Shown here: positions 34,785 through 42,915 of the stretch, piece by piece
How positions within the stretch are numbered: position 1 is the stretch's first letter
Layout of the letters: each line of letters starts with the position of its first letter
NCBI RefSeq assembly: GCF_002153655.1
Contig: NZ_JOPJ01000006.1
Location: forward strand, 124,001-188,000
Source of the DNA: Acetobacter okinawensis
GTDB taxonomy: Bacteria > Pseudomonadota > Alphaproteobacteria > Acetobacterales > Acetobacteraceae
Length of the DNA stretch: 64,000 nt
Direction: 5' to 3'
Notes under the pieces: generated by a model
What the model was told of the DNA's origin: nothing
Databases searched by the model: none
The model's input: only the letters and a program-made list of their open reading frames with translations
Program-made: the position numbers and the translations under genes

Positions 34785-36598
34785 CCGGGCGGGAGGCTGG
34801 TAGAGAACAGGGTATGACATCCGTGCAAAATGCCGCTCCCTCCCGCTCTTCCCGCCAGATGCCGCCTGGTGATACGCGGCTCCTGCTCAAAAGACTGTGG
34901 CACACACAGGTCAGCCGCTACCCGGGCCGCATTGCGGGCGTTGTGGCGGTTACGGTGCTTATGGCGGTGCTGACGGCCCTGTACCCGCTGGTTATCCAGC
35001 GGGCACTGGATATGTTTGCCGCACATGACCCACGCATCCTGTATCAGGTGCCACTGCTGGTGGTGGTGATTACGCTGGCCAAGTCTGTGGCCCAGTATGG
35101 GCAGACACTGGCAACACAGGGGCTGGTGCTGCTGGTCATCCGGGGTTTGCAGGAGCAGATGTTTGACCATCTGGTCAGCACGGATATTGCCCATGTGGAG
35201 CAGGAGGCCCCGGCCAAACTGGCTGCCCGCTTTACCACAGATGCGGTCTGTATCCGTGATGCCCTGATCCGCGCCGTTAATTCCGTGGGTGATGTGGTGA
35301 CAGTCGTGGGGCTGATTATTTCCATGCTGTATATGGACTGGGAACTCAGCCTGATCGGTGCGCTGCTCTACCCCATAGCGGCTGTGCCCGTGCAGCGGCT
35401 GGGCCGGCGCGTGCGCCGTGCATCCAGCGGCATGCAGGAACGGGTGGGGGATACCGCAGCCTTCCTGACCGAAAGTTTTGCACAGGCCCGCACGGTGCGC
35501 GTGTACAGGCTGGAGGATAGCGAGCGCGCGCGGGCCGCCTTGTCGTTTGACCATCTCTATCAGGCCATGCTGCGTATTACCCGTGGCCGCGCAAGGGTAG
35601 AGCCTCTGCTGGAGGCACTGGGCGGGGTGGCTGTTGCTGCCGTGCTCGGTTTTGCAGGTTGGCGTGCGGCCATGGGGGGCGCAACACTGGGTGACTTTTC
35701 CGGCTTTGTTGCGGCCCTGCTTCTGGCCTCACGCCCCTTGCGTGCCCTTGGCTCGCTTAACGCTGCCTTGCAGGAGGGGCTGGGCGGGCTTGTGCATGTT
35801 TTTGCCGTGCTGGATGACCCCCCGGCTGTCACTGACGGCCCCCACGCCCGCCCACTACCCGCAGGTGACGGGCACCTTGTGTTTGAGAACGTGAGCTTTG
35901 TGTATGGCGATGGCCGGGTAGGGCTGGAGCAGTTGAGCTTTGATGCACGGCCTGGCTGCACGGTGGCGCTGGTCGGGCCATCGGGCGCAGGCAAGTCCAC
36001 AGCACTCTCCCTTGTCCCGCGCCTGCATGATGTCACATCGGGGCGTATTATGCTCGATGGGATGGACCTGCGTGACGTGCAGTTGCAAAGCCTGCGTGCT
36101 GGCATGGCATATGTCAGCCAGGACCCTTTGCTGTTCGACCTTTCGGTGCGGGAGAATATTCTTATCGGCAGGCCCGGTGCATCACAGGCGGAGGTGGCGG
36201 CTGCGGCCCGTGCGGCGGCGGCAGAGCAGTTCATACAGGCTCTGCCCAATGGGTATGACACGGTGGTGGGGCCGGGGGGGCAGCGCCTGTCTGGCGGGCA
36301 GCGCCAGCGTGTGGCCCTTGCGCGCGCCCTGCTGCGCAACCCCCGCCTGCTGTTGCTGGATGAGGCAACAAGTGCGCTCGATAGCGAGAACGAGGCACAG
36401 GTGCAGGATGCGCTGGCCACGTTGCGGCGTGGGCGCACGACTCTTATTGTCGCGCATCGCCTGTCCACCGTGCGCTCGGCCGATATGGTTGTGGTGATGA
36501 AGGACGGACGTGCCGTGGAATGTGGCACCCATGATGAGCTGATGCGCCATGACGGGCTGTATGCCCGGCTGGTCAGAACTCAGGGGCTGGACCGTTAG
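34781..36598 (+). CDS. Type I ABC exporter (fused membrane and ATPase domains)
   Basis: A 605-residue half-transporter that would work as a homodimer. Six helices occupy roughly residues 40-320. The ATPase domain has Walker A GPSGAGKST, signature LSGGQRQRVALARALL, Walker B LLLLDEATSALD and H-loop IVAHRLST. It resembles MsbA/BmrA-type exporters of lipids or drugs; the substrate is unknown. ATG at 34781 overlaps the upstream stop as ATGA; ATG at 34814 is an alternative with a slightly better upstream purine tract. Confidence 0.88.
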   Translation: MTGREAGREQGMTSVQNAAPSRSSRQMPPGDTRLLLKRLWHTQVSRYPGRIAGVVAVTVLMAVLTALYPLVIQRALDMFAAHDPRILYQVPLLVVVITLAKSVAQYGQTLATQGLVLLVIRGLQEQMFDHLVSTDIAHVEQEAPAKLAARFTTDAVCIRDALIRAVNSVGDVVTVVGLIISMLYMDWELSLIGALLYPIAAVPVQRLGRRVRRASSGMQERVGDTAAFLTESFAQARTVRVYRLEDSERARAALSFDHLYQAMLRITRGRARVEPLLEALGGVAVAAVLGFAGWRAAMGGATLGDFSGFVAALLLASRPLRALGSLNAALQEGLGGLVHVFAVLDDPPAVTDGPHARPLPAGDGHLVFENVSFVYGDGRVGLEQLSFDARPGCTVALVGPSGAGKSTALSLVPRLHDVTSGRIMLDGMDLRDVQLQSLRAGMAYVSQDPLLFDLSVRENILIGRPGASQAEVAAAARAAAAEQFIQALPNGYDTVVGPGGQRLSGGQRQRVALARALLRNPRLLLLDEATSALDSENEAQVQDALATLRRGRTTLIVAHRLSTVRSADMVVVMKDGRAVECGTHDELMRHDGLYARLVRTQGLDR

Positions 36599-36692
36599 GC
36601 GGCAGATCGGCAGCGGTTTTCAGGTACATTGCGGGAAAAAACGGGCATGAGCCCATGTGGCGCTTGATGCAGGGGTATGAACGTGCCACATA

Positions 36693-36713
36693 CTGACCGA
36701 ACTGGTCGGTCAG
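36693..36713. promoter_or_regulatory. TetR-type operator upstream of emrAB
   Basis: CTGACCGA-N5-TCGGTCAG is a perfect inverted repeat with 8-base arms, 57 bases upstream of the emrA start. The TGACCGA/TCGGTCA half-sites are of the kind bound by TetR-family repressors of efflux genes. No tetR gene lies in the window. The rest of the 171-base gap 36599-36769 shows nothing else I can support. Confidence 0.6.
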
Positions 36714-36769
36714 CGCTGCTGGCCGTAAAAAACGCCGCGCAGGACGTGTGTGAGAGGGCAAGGAACAGA

Positions 36770-37942
36770 ATGGCCGACGACCATAGCGAACAGTCTTTAC
36801 CACCATCCTCTGCGCAGGAGCCCAGCCCCCCACGGGGGCCAGCCAAAAAAAGCAGTCGTGGCAAGGTCATCCTTTCCGGCGTTATTGGCTGTCTGGTAGT
36901 GGCTGGCGGGCTGTACTGGTTCATGACCCGTAATGAGGTGGAAACGGACGATGCCTTTACCGCAGGCCGCTCCGTAACCATTGCCCCGCATGTGGAAGGT
37001 TACGTGACCGAACTGCTGGTGAACGATAACCAGTTTGTGCGCAAAGGGCAGATTCTGGCCCGGATTGACCCGCGTGACTGGGTGGCCCAGAAGGACCGCG
37101 CCGCGGCACAACTGGCCAATGCACAGGCTGCCGCACAGGCAAGTGACATGATGCACCGCGTAGCACTGCTGGAATTCCCCGGTAGGCTGTTGCAGGCGCA
37201 GGGGCAACTGGCCGATGCCAGAGCCCAGCTCTTCAAGGCGCAAACGGATTTCCGCCGCCAGCGTGGTGTGGAACGTGCAGCAACCTCCCAGCAGGATATA
37301 GATTACGCAAAGGCTGCGCTGGAGGCGGCACAGGCACGGGTCATGGCGGCCGAAGGTACGGTGCAGATGGCTCAGCCCGTCCAGCCGAATATTGAAAATG
37401 CAGCCGTGCAGATTTCGCAGCAGGAGGCGCAGGTCAAGGCGGCGCAGGCCAGCCTTGTATCCGCTGCACTGAATGTGGAATGGACTGTTATCCGCGCCCC
37501 GCATGACGGCTGGATATCCCAGCGTAATGTGGAGCAGGGCAACTACGTCCGTCAGGGGCAGAGCCTGTTTGCCATTGTAGAGCCAGAAGTCTGGGTTGTG
37601 GCAAATTACAAGGAAACACAGATAACCAGAATGCGCCCGGGCCAGAAGGTGGACATCCACGTGGATGCCTACCCAAGCCTGAAGCTGCATGGACATATTG
37701 ATTCGCTGCAAAAAGGCACGGGGGCGACCTTCAGCGCTTTCCCGCCTGAAAATGCGACCGGCAACTATGTCAAGATCGTGCAGCGTGTGCCGGTTAAAAT
37801 CCTGATTGATGATGGTCTGGACCCGGACCAGCCGCTGGCCCTTGGTCTGTCTGTTGAGCCAACCGTCCATGTGGACACGCAAGGCCACTCCGATGCTCCC
37901 CCGCGTGGCGGCGTGGACAATAGCGGGCAGGTTACTCCATGA
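36770..37942 (+). CDS. emrA: Multidrug efflux adaptor, EmrA/HlyD family
   Basis: A 390-residue membrane-fusion protein. One N-terminal helix (GKVILSGVIGCLVVAGGLYW) is followed by ETDDAFTAGRSVTIAPHVEG, VTELLVNDNQFVRKGQILAR and the second lipoyl half APHDGWISQRNVEQGNYVRQ; these are EmrA signatures. ATG at 36770 follows AAGGAACAG; the frame is open back to 36677, but that would place the operator inside the gene. It overlaps emrB by four bases. Confidence 0.92.
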   Translation: MADDHSEQSLPPSSAQEPSPPRGPAKKSSRGKVILSGVIGCLVVAGGLYWFMTRNEVETDDAFTAGRSVTIAPHVEGYVTELLVNDNQFVRKGQILARIDPRDWVAQKDRAAAQLANAQAAAQASDMMHRVALLEFPGRLLQAQGQLADARAQLFKAQTDFRRQRGVERAATSQQDIDYAKAALEAAQARVMAAEGTVQMAQPVQPNIENAAVQISQQEAQVKAAQASLVSAALNVEWTVIRAPHDGWISQRNVEQGNYVRQGQSLFAIVEPEVWVVANYKETQITRMRPGQKVDIHVDAYPSLKLHGHIDSLQKGTGATFSAFPPENATGNYVKIVQRVPVKILIDDGLDPDQPLALGLSVEPTVHVDTQGHSDAPPRGGVDNSGQVTP

Positions 37943-39516
37943 GCGCACAGGCTGCCGACGCGCCAGCAGGGTGGAAGCCAAAATATAACCCATGGACCGT
38001 GGCCTTTGTGGTGACCATGGCCGCGTTCATGGAAATTCTGGACACCACCATTGTCAACGTGTCCCTCCCGCATATCGCGGGCAGTCTGTCCAGCACGTAT
38101 GATGATTCAACATGGACGCTTACGGCCTATCTGGTCGCTAACGGCATTGTGCTCACCATTTCGGGCTGGTTGGGAAAAGTGTTTGGTCGCAAACGCTATT
38201 TTCTCATCTGCATTACCATGTTTACCGTCTCGTCCTTTTTGTGCGGGATGGCAACAAGTCTGGGCGAACTGGTTGTGTTCCGCCTGATGCAGGGTTTTTT
38301 TGGTGGTGGGCTTCAGCCTAACCAGCAATCCATTATTCTGGATAGCTTCCCCCCCGCCAAACGGGCTGCGGCATTCGGGCTGACAGCAATTGCCGCCGTG
38401 GTCGGCCCGGTTATTGGCCCGACCCTTGGGGGGTGGATTACCGACAACTTCTCATGGCGGTGGATATTCTTCATTAACGTGCCGTTTGGTTTTTTGACCA
38501 CTGTTGGGGTCATGACCGTGGTGGAGGACCCGCCATGGGCGCAAAAGCAGAAGGCCCCGGTGGATGTGATCGGCATTAGCCTGATTACTCTTGGCTTTAG
38601 CTGCCTTGAGGTCATGGTGGACCGTGGGGAGGATGCGGACTGGTTTGGGTCCAACTTTATCCGCATTATGGGTGTTCTGGCTTTTCTGGGGCTTACCGGG
38701 GCTGTCTTCTGGTTGTTGCACACGGATCGGCCTGCAGTGGACCTGCGTGTTTTCAAAGACCGCAATTTTGCCGTGGGTACCGCTCTTATGGGGGCCATGG
38801 GCGCGCTGCTGTATGCATCGGCCATTGTGGTGCCGCAGTTTGCCCAGCAGGTCATGGGCTACACCGCAACCCTGTCCGGCCTGCTGCTCTCCCCCGGCGG
38901 GATTGCCGTGATCGTGCTGATTCCCGTTGTGGGCAAGTTGATGACATTGACCAGCGTACGCAACGTGATTGCCATAGGCTTTGGCCTTATGGGTGTAGCG
39001 CTGTTCTATTCAGCCCAATTGCTGCCTTTGCTGGATTTTAGGCATCTTATGCTTTACCGCATGAGCCAGACAGCCTGCCTTGCCTTCCTGTTTGTTCCAC
39101 TTTCAACCATCGCCTATTCCACCATTCCCGAGCGGTTGAACCCCGATGCCTCGGCCCTGTTCAGCATGGCGCGTAACGTGTTGGGGTCTTTGGCCATTTC
39201 GGGCGCAACGGCCTTGCTGACCGAGCGCAAACAGGCGCACCAAGCCTATATGGTGCACTGGATGACACCCTTCCATCAGCCGTTCAATGCGTATCAGGAT
39301 CAGGTCAGGCAGGCGGCAACCGCGCGGGGTGCGCCAGAGGGACTGGCAGATTCTGTAGCCCAGCACGCGCTTTTTAAGGAATTCTCGCGGCAGGTGGCCA
39401 TGCTGTCCTATAATGAGGTCTTCATGATTTTGGGGATCGGCGCGTTCCTGTGTGTGCCGCTGTGCTTTTTGCTCTCCCCCATCCGTGGGGATGGCAAGGC
39501 CAAGGGCGCGCATTAA
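37939..39516 (+). CDS. emrB: Multidrug efflux MFS transporter, EmrB/DHA2 family
   Basis: A 525-residue 14-helix exporter. The EmrB N-terminal motif MEILDTTIVNVSLPHIAGSL, TWTLTAYLVANGIVLTISGW (motif D1 region), GWLGKVFGRKRYF (motif A) and GPTLGGWITDNFSWRWIFFI (motif C) are clear. With EmrA it forms a trans-periplasmic pump that needs an outer-membrane channel; the only channel gene in the window is in the RND operon. A bidirectional terminator follows. Confidence 0.93.
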   Translation: MSAQAADAPAGWKPKYNPWTVAFVVTMAAFMEILDTTIVNVSLPHIAGSLSSTYDDSTWTLTAYLVANGIVLTISGWLGKVFGRKRYFLICITMFTVSSFLCGMATSLGELVVFRLMQGFFGGGLQPNQQSIILDSFPPAKRAAAFGLTAIAAVVGPVIGPTLGGWITDNFSWRWIFFINVPFGFLTTVGVMTVVEDPPWAQKQKAPVDVIGISLITLGFSCLEVMVDRGEDADWFGSNFIRIMGVLAFLGLTGAVFWLLHTDRPAVDLRVFKDRNFAVGTALMGAMGALLYASAIVVPQFAQQVMGYTATLSGLLLSPGGIAVIVLIPVVGKLMTLTSVRNVIAIGFGLMGVALFYSAQLLPLLDFRHLMLYRMSQTACLAFLFVPLSTIAYSTIPERLNPDASALFSMARNVLGSLAISGATALLTERKQAHQAYMVHWMTPFHQPFNAYQDQVRQAATARGAPEGLADSVAQHALFKEFSRQVAMLSYNEVFMILGIGAFLCVPLCFLLSPIRGDGKAKGAH

Positions 39517-39539
39517 AGCGGGTACTGCCGTTGTGTATT

Positions 39540-39586
39540 AAAAAACCACCTGCCGGAGGGCACTTTGCCTTCCCGCAGGTGGTTTT
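39540..39586. terminator. Bidirectional terminator between emrB and rppH
   Basis: AAAAACCACCTGC (39540-39552) and GCAGGTGGTTTTT (39574-39586) form a 13-base perfect stem; the 21-base loop contains a second small stem. A run on one side and T run on the other allow use from both convergent genes. Confidence 0.92.
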
Positions 39587-39633
39587 TTGTTTTGTAGCGG
39601 TGGTATTTTTTGGGCGAGTGCTGCCCCGGTGTG

Positions 39634-40140
39634 TCAGCCCGGCACTGCAAAGTGGCTGAATGCGCGGACCAACTGTTCATAAATCGGTTTTTTAAAACCA
39701 ACAGACTGTTCGGGCAGAGATGCCAGTTCCACCCACATCCATGCATCAAATTCAGCAGGGAGGTGGCGGTTCAGGCAGATATCAGCTTCCGTGCCGGTAA
39801 AGCGCAGGGCAAACCATTTTTGTGTCTGCCCACGGTAACGCCCGCCAAGGGCTTTGCCGATCAGTGCGGCAGGCAGGTCATACTGTATCCATTCCGGGTG
39901 TTCAGCCAGAATGCGAACATGCTCTGTGCCAAGTTCCTCCCCCACTTCACGCAGGACAGCGGTATGCGGGTCTTCCCCATCGTCTATGCCGCCCTGTGGG
40001 CACTGCCATGTGCCTTGGGTCAGTGGGCCACCTGCACCGGGCATGTCGGTGCGTCGGGCAATCAGCACATGGCCATCCGCGTTAAAAATCAGTGCACCCA
40101 CGTTGGGGCGGTAGGGCAGGGTTGTCGGGTCAACCGGCAT
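39634..40140 (-). CDS. rppH: RNA pyrophosphohydrolase (Nudix hydrolase)
   Basis: A 168-residue RppH, which removes pyrophosphate from the 5' end of mRNAs and so starts their decay. The Nudix box runs from G50 (GGIDDGEDPHTAVLREVGEE), and YRPNVGALIFNADGHVLIAR and WQCPQGG are typical of RppH rather than other Nudix enzymes. The start overlaps the stop of the upstream deacetylase gene (TAATG), so it is coupled to it. It is the last gene of the gpmI-envC-ctpA operon. Confidence 0.92.
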   Translation of the reverse strand: MPVDPTTLPYRPNVGALIFNADGHVLIARRTDMPGAGGPLTQGTWQCPQGGIDDGEDPHTAVLREVGEELGTEHVRILAEHPEWIQYDLPAALIGKALGGRYRGQTQKWFALRFTGTEADICLNRHLPAEFDAWMWVELASLPEQSVGFKKPIYEQLVRAFSHFAVPG

Positions 40141-41264
40141 TAGTGGTTGCCTCCCATCATGCGGGGGGCGGTGTTGGAAAGGTTGACGCGCATCTGGCCA
40201 TTGCTGGCTGGTGGGGGCAGGCTGGCCGGGTCGGGCGGCAGAATAAGCTGGCTAACTGGCACAAGCGTTATGCCAACGTCCTTGAGATGTGGCAGCCATG
40301 CCCGCAGGCAGGCCAGTGCTACGGGGCGTAAGGGACCAAGCACCCCTATGGCGCGCCCGTTCTGGCGGGCAAGCTGCTGGAGTTTGAGCAACTGGATATC
40401 AATATTAACAATATCTTCGTCGGTGTTGATGCTCACATCCGCCGTGCCAACGGCATTGCTGCTGTCCAGATGTGTTTGTGGTGTTGCGTTCAGGTACAGC
40501 AGGCCGCGCTGGTCCAATGTTGCCAGAATGGACTTGAACCCGCTGGAATTGGGGAAGCCGCCGCCATTTTGCCCGTCAAAAGCATTGGTGACACCCACAT
40601 ACCCCGCCAGATGGGAGAGGGACCAGTTGAGGTTGTCCATATTCTGTTTGGCAGAGAGCAGAACACCCAGCGCTTTGGGGCCTTCGCTATTGCTCGGGCT
40701 GTCCTTGCTGCCATTGGCGGGTTTGTCTGCATCCCCCTGCATGGGCAGGGAGAGCAGGAGTTCATGCTGGTGCTGGCGGGCGGCCTCCATAATGGCGTCC
40801 GGGTCCGCCACATAAGGTGATACGGCGAGCGACACCTGACCGGGGAGTGCGGCTATGGCATCCTTGGTCAGGTCTTCGGACTGGCCAACACCGTCAACCA
40901 GCAGCGCAACCATGGGGGTGCCGGGGGGCACTTCCACAGGTGGTGCGGCGTATACCTGCCGTGGCAAAGCACCATGCGCCCCACGAATGGGGAGGGGGAA
41001 GCCCCCCGGTCCGGGGCTTTTTTCAAGCAGAGCGGCCTGCGGAGGGGGAATGTTAACCAGATGCCCCCCCGTACCATCTGCCCGGCTGCCGCTTTGGGCT
41101 ACGGTATCAATATCATCCCCCCCTGCAATCAGGTGGGGTGGCCCCATGATCTGCAGGGTCAGGGCCAGTGCAGAGGTTGCCGCAAGGCAGCCCCCCCAAA
41201 AGCGGATGAACAACCGGCCATTGGCCGGAAGCTGCTGCCATAGGGTGGAATTCTGCATGGCCAC
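40140..41264 (-). CDS. Divergent polysaccharide deacetylase family protein (YibQ-like)
   Basis: A 374-residue protein with one N-terminal hydrophobic helix (FIRFWGGCLAATSALALTLQ), a Pro/Gly-rich linker and a deacetylase-like domain: MVALLVDGVGQSEDLTKDAI, LPGQVSLAVSPYV, then HELLLSLPMQGD. The usual metal-binding His residues of NodB-type deacetylases are not conserved, as is normal for this divergent family, often found beside envC and ctpA. Function is unproven; the anchor implies a periplasmic site. It lies 20 bases after ctpA. Confidence 0.85.
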   Translation of the reverse strand: MAMQNSTLWQQLPANGRLFIRFWGGCLAATSALALTLQIMGPPHLIAGGDDIDTVAQSGSRADGTGGHLVNIPPPQAALLEKSPGPGGFPLPIRGAHGALPRQVYAAPPVEVPPGTPMVALLVDGVGQSEDLTKDAIAALPGQVSLAVSPYVADPDAIMEAARQHQHELLLSLPMQGDADKPANGSKDSPSNSEGPKALGVLLSAKQNMDNLNWSLSHLAGYVGVTNAFDGQNGGGFPNSSGFKSILATLDQRGLLYLNATPQTHLDSSNAVGTADVSINTDEDIVNIDIQLLKLQQLARQNGRAIGVLGPLRPVALACLRAWLPHLKDVGITLVPVSQLILPPDPASLPPPASNGQMRVNLSNTAPRMMGGNH

Positions 41265-41284
41265 TGTCTTATCCCTGCTCCGTG

Positions 41285-42733
41285 TTAGTTATGCGCCGCA
41301 CAGTCAGTTTTGGCTGCGGGCTTGAGTGGCGGCAGGGATGCCGTGGGGTCGGGTGCTGGCAGGCCAGCCATGGAGCGTACAACCCGCAGACCTTCCTGTA
41401 GCTGGAAGTCCGTACCGGGTTTGTTGTATTCGAACTCCGGCCAGTTGGCAGGGGGCTGGTCAGGAATGATCTTGGCAATGGCGGGCAGGTCCGTGCGTGG
41501 CTGCGCCTTGGTCTGGTTGCCGCCCTGATTTTTGAGAATATGCTCCAGATCAGCCTCCCGCAGGCTGAAGCCGGGGTCCTCACGCGTTTCCTTGACCACA
41601 ATATCGGGGGTAATGCCCAATGCCTGAATGGAGCGGCCAGACGGGGTGTAATACCGCGCGGTGGTCAGGCGGACAGCACCATTGCCGGGGATGGGGATAA
41701 TGGACTGCACGGACCCCTTGCCAAAGCTGCGCGTGCCAAGCAGCACGGCACGGTGGTGGTCCTGCAGGGCGCCAGACACGATCTCCGATGCAGAGGCCGA
41801 GCCGCCATTGATCAGCACCACCATGGGCAGGCCATCGGTAATGTCTGTTCCATGCGCATCCCAGCGCTGGCTGTCCTTGGGGTGGCGTGCGCGGGTGGAG
41901 ACAATCTCGCCCGAGCGGATAAAGCTGGAGGAGACTTCCACCGCCTGATCAAGCAGGCCGCCGGGGTCGTTACGCAGGTCCAGCACCAGCCCGCCCAGCT
42001 TGCCACCGGCCTGCTGCTTGAGGGTGTTGTAGCCCTTGAGCAGTTCTTTTTCCGTGGTTTCGTTGAACTGGGCAATCCGCAGGTAGCCAATCCGGTCGTA
42101 CAGGGCGGATTTGACCACATCAATGTGGATGATCTCGCGCGTCAGGGTGACCGTAATGGGCTTGGGTGTTTTTTCACGCACAAGGGTCAGGGTAATTTTT
42201 GTGTTGGGCTTACCCCGCATTCTCTTGACCGCTTCGTCCAGCGGGGTGCCGTCTATTGTGTGCCCATCCACGGCAATAATGTAATCGCCCGGCTTGATCC
42301 CCGCGCGAAAGCCCGGTGTGCCATCAATGGGGGAGACAACGCGGATATGGCCATCCTGCTGTTGCAGCTCCAGACCCAGACCGCCAAATTCGCCCTTCAT
42401 CTGGACCATCATGTCGTCATACTGTTTTTGCGTCATGTATGAGCTGTGGGGGTCCAGACCGCTGAGCATGCCGTTCAGGGCGTTGGTAATCAGGTCCCGG
42501 TCGGAAACAGGCTCAACATAGTCGGCCCGGACCAGATCCAGCACCGTGCCAAACAGGGTCAGCAGGCGGTAGGTTTCCGCATGGTTGGTGGTGGGGGAGG
42601 CGTCCGTTGTGGCGCTTTCCGCCCGCGCCGGTGTGCCAAGCAATCCCGCGCCATTATTGTGTCCGGGGTGAAAAGTCAGGGCAAGGCCGGTCATGGCTGC
42701 GGCGCCGAGCATCAGACCTGTGCGGAACTTCAT
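41285..42733 (-). CDS. ctpA: Carboxy-terminal processing protease, S41 family
   Basis: A 482-residue exported serine protease. An N-terminal hydrophobic segment (TGLMLGAAAMTGLAL) is followed by a PDZ domain (FGGLGLELQQQDGHIRVVSP, then AGIKPGDYIIAVDG) and the catalytic S41 core with the serine motif INGGSASASEIVSGALQDH and the lysine in GTRSFGKGSVQ. CAGGAGAC precedes the ATG at 42733; the open frame back to 42841 has no ribosome binding site. CtpA proteases trim periplasmic envelope proteins, which fits its position after envC. Confidence 0.92.
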   Translation of the reverse strand: MKFRTGLMLGAAAMTGLALTFHPGHNNGAGLLGTPARAESATTDASPTTNHAETYRLLTLFGTVLDLVRADYVEPVSDRDLITNALNGMLSGLDPHSSYMTQKQYDDMMVQMKGEFGGLGLELQQQDGHIRVVSPIDGTPGFRAGIKPGDYIIAVDGHTIDGTPLDEAVKRMRGKPNTKITLTLVREKTPKPITVTLTREIIHIDVVKSALYDRIGYLRIAQFNETTEKELLKGYNTLKQQAGGKLGGLVLDLRNDPGGLLDQAVEVSSSFIRSGEIVSTRARHPKDSQRWDAHGTDITDGLPMVVLINGGSASASEIVSGALQDHHRAVLLGTRSFGKGSVQSIIPIPGNGAVRLTTARYYTPSGRSIQALGITPDIVVKETREDPGFSLREADLEHILKNQGGNQTKAQPRTDLPAIAKIIPDQPPANWPEFEYNKPGTDFQLQEGLRVVRSMAGLPAPDPTASLPPLKPAAKTDCAAHN

Positions 42734-42826
42734 GCGATCTTGTCTCCTGTCGCAGGGCCTTGGCCCGTGCGCTTGTGCTTCCTGTCTTTTCAAATACGGG
42801 CGCCAGTCTGGGCGACCGCGCGGCCA

Positions 42827-42844
42827 GCCATGCCCGAGCATGGC
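42827..42844. promoter_or_regulatory. Hairpin in the envC-ctpA gap
   Basis: GCCATGC (42827-42833) and GCATGGC (42838-42844) form a 7-base stem with a CCGA loop inside the 182-base gap between envC and ctpA. No T run follows on either strand. The remaining bases of the gap hold no gene; a promoter for ctpA may lie here but I cannot identify one. Confidence 0.3.
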
Positions 42845-42915
42845 GGCATACTGCGCAAGACTAGCGTGTTCCGCAACGAAGGGGAACAGCCAGCACGCGC
42901 AACCCGCCCCACTCT

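Noticed and set aside
36677-36769. A longer EmrA starting at 36677
   Set aside because: It would put the palindromic operator inside the gene; ATG 36770 has AAGGA at the right distance.
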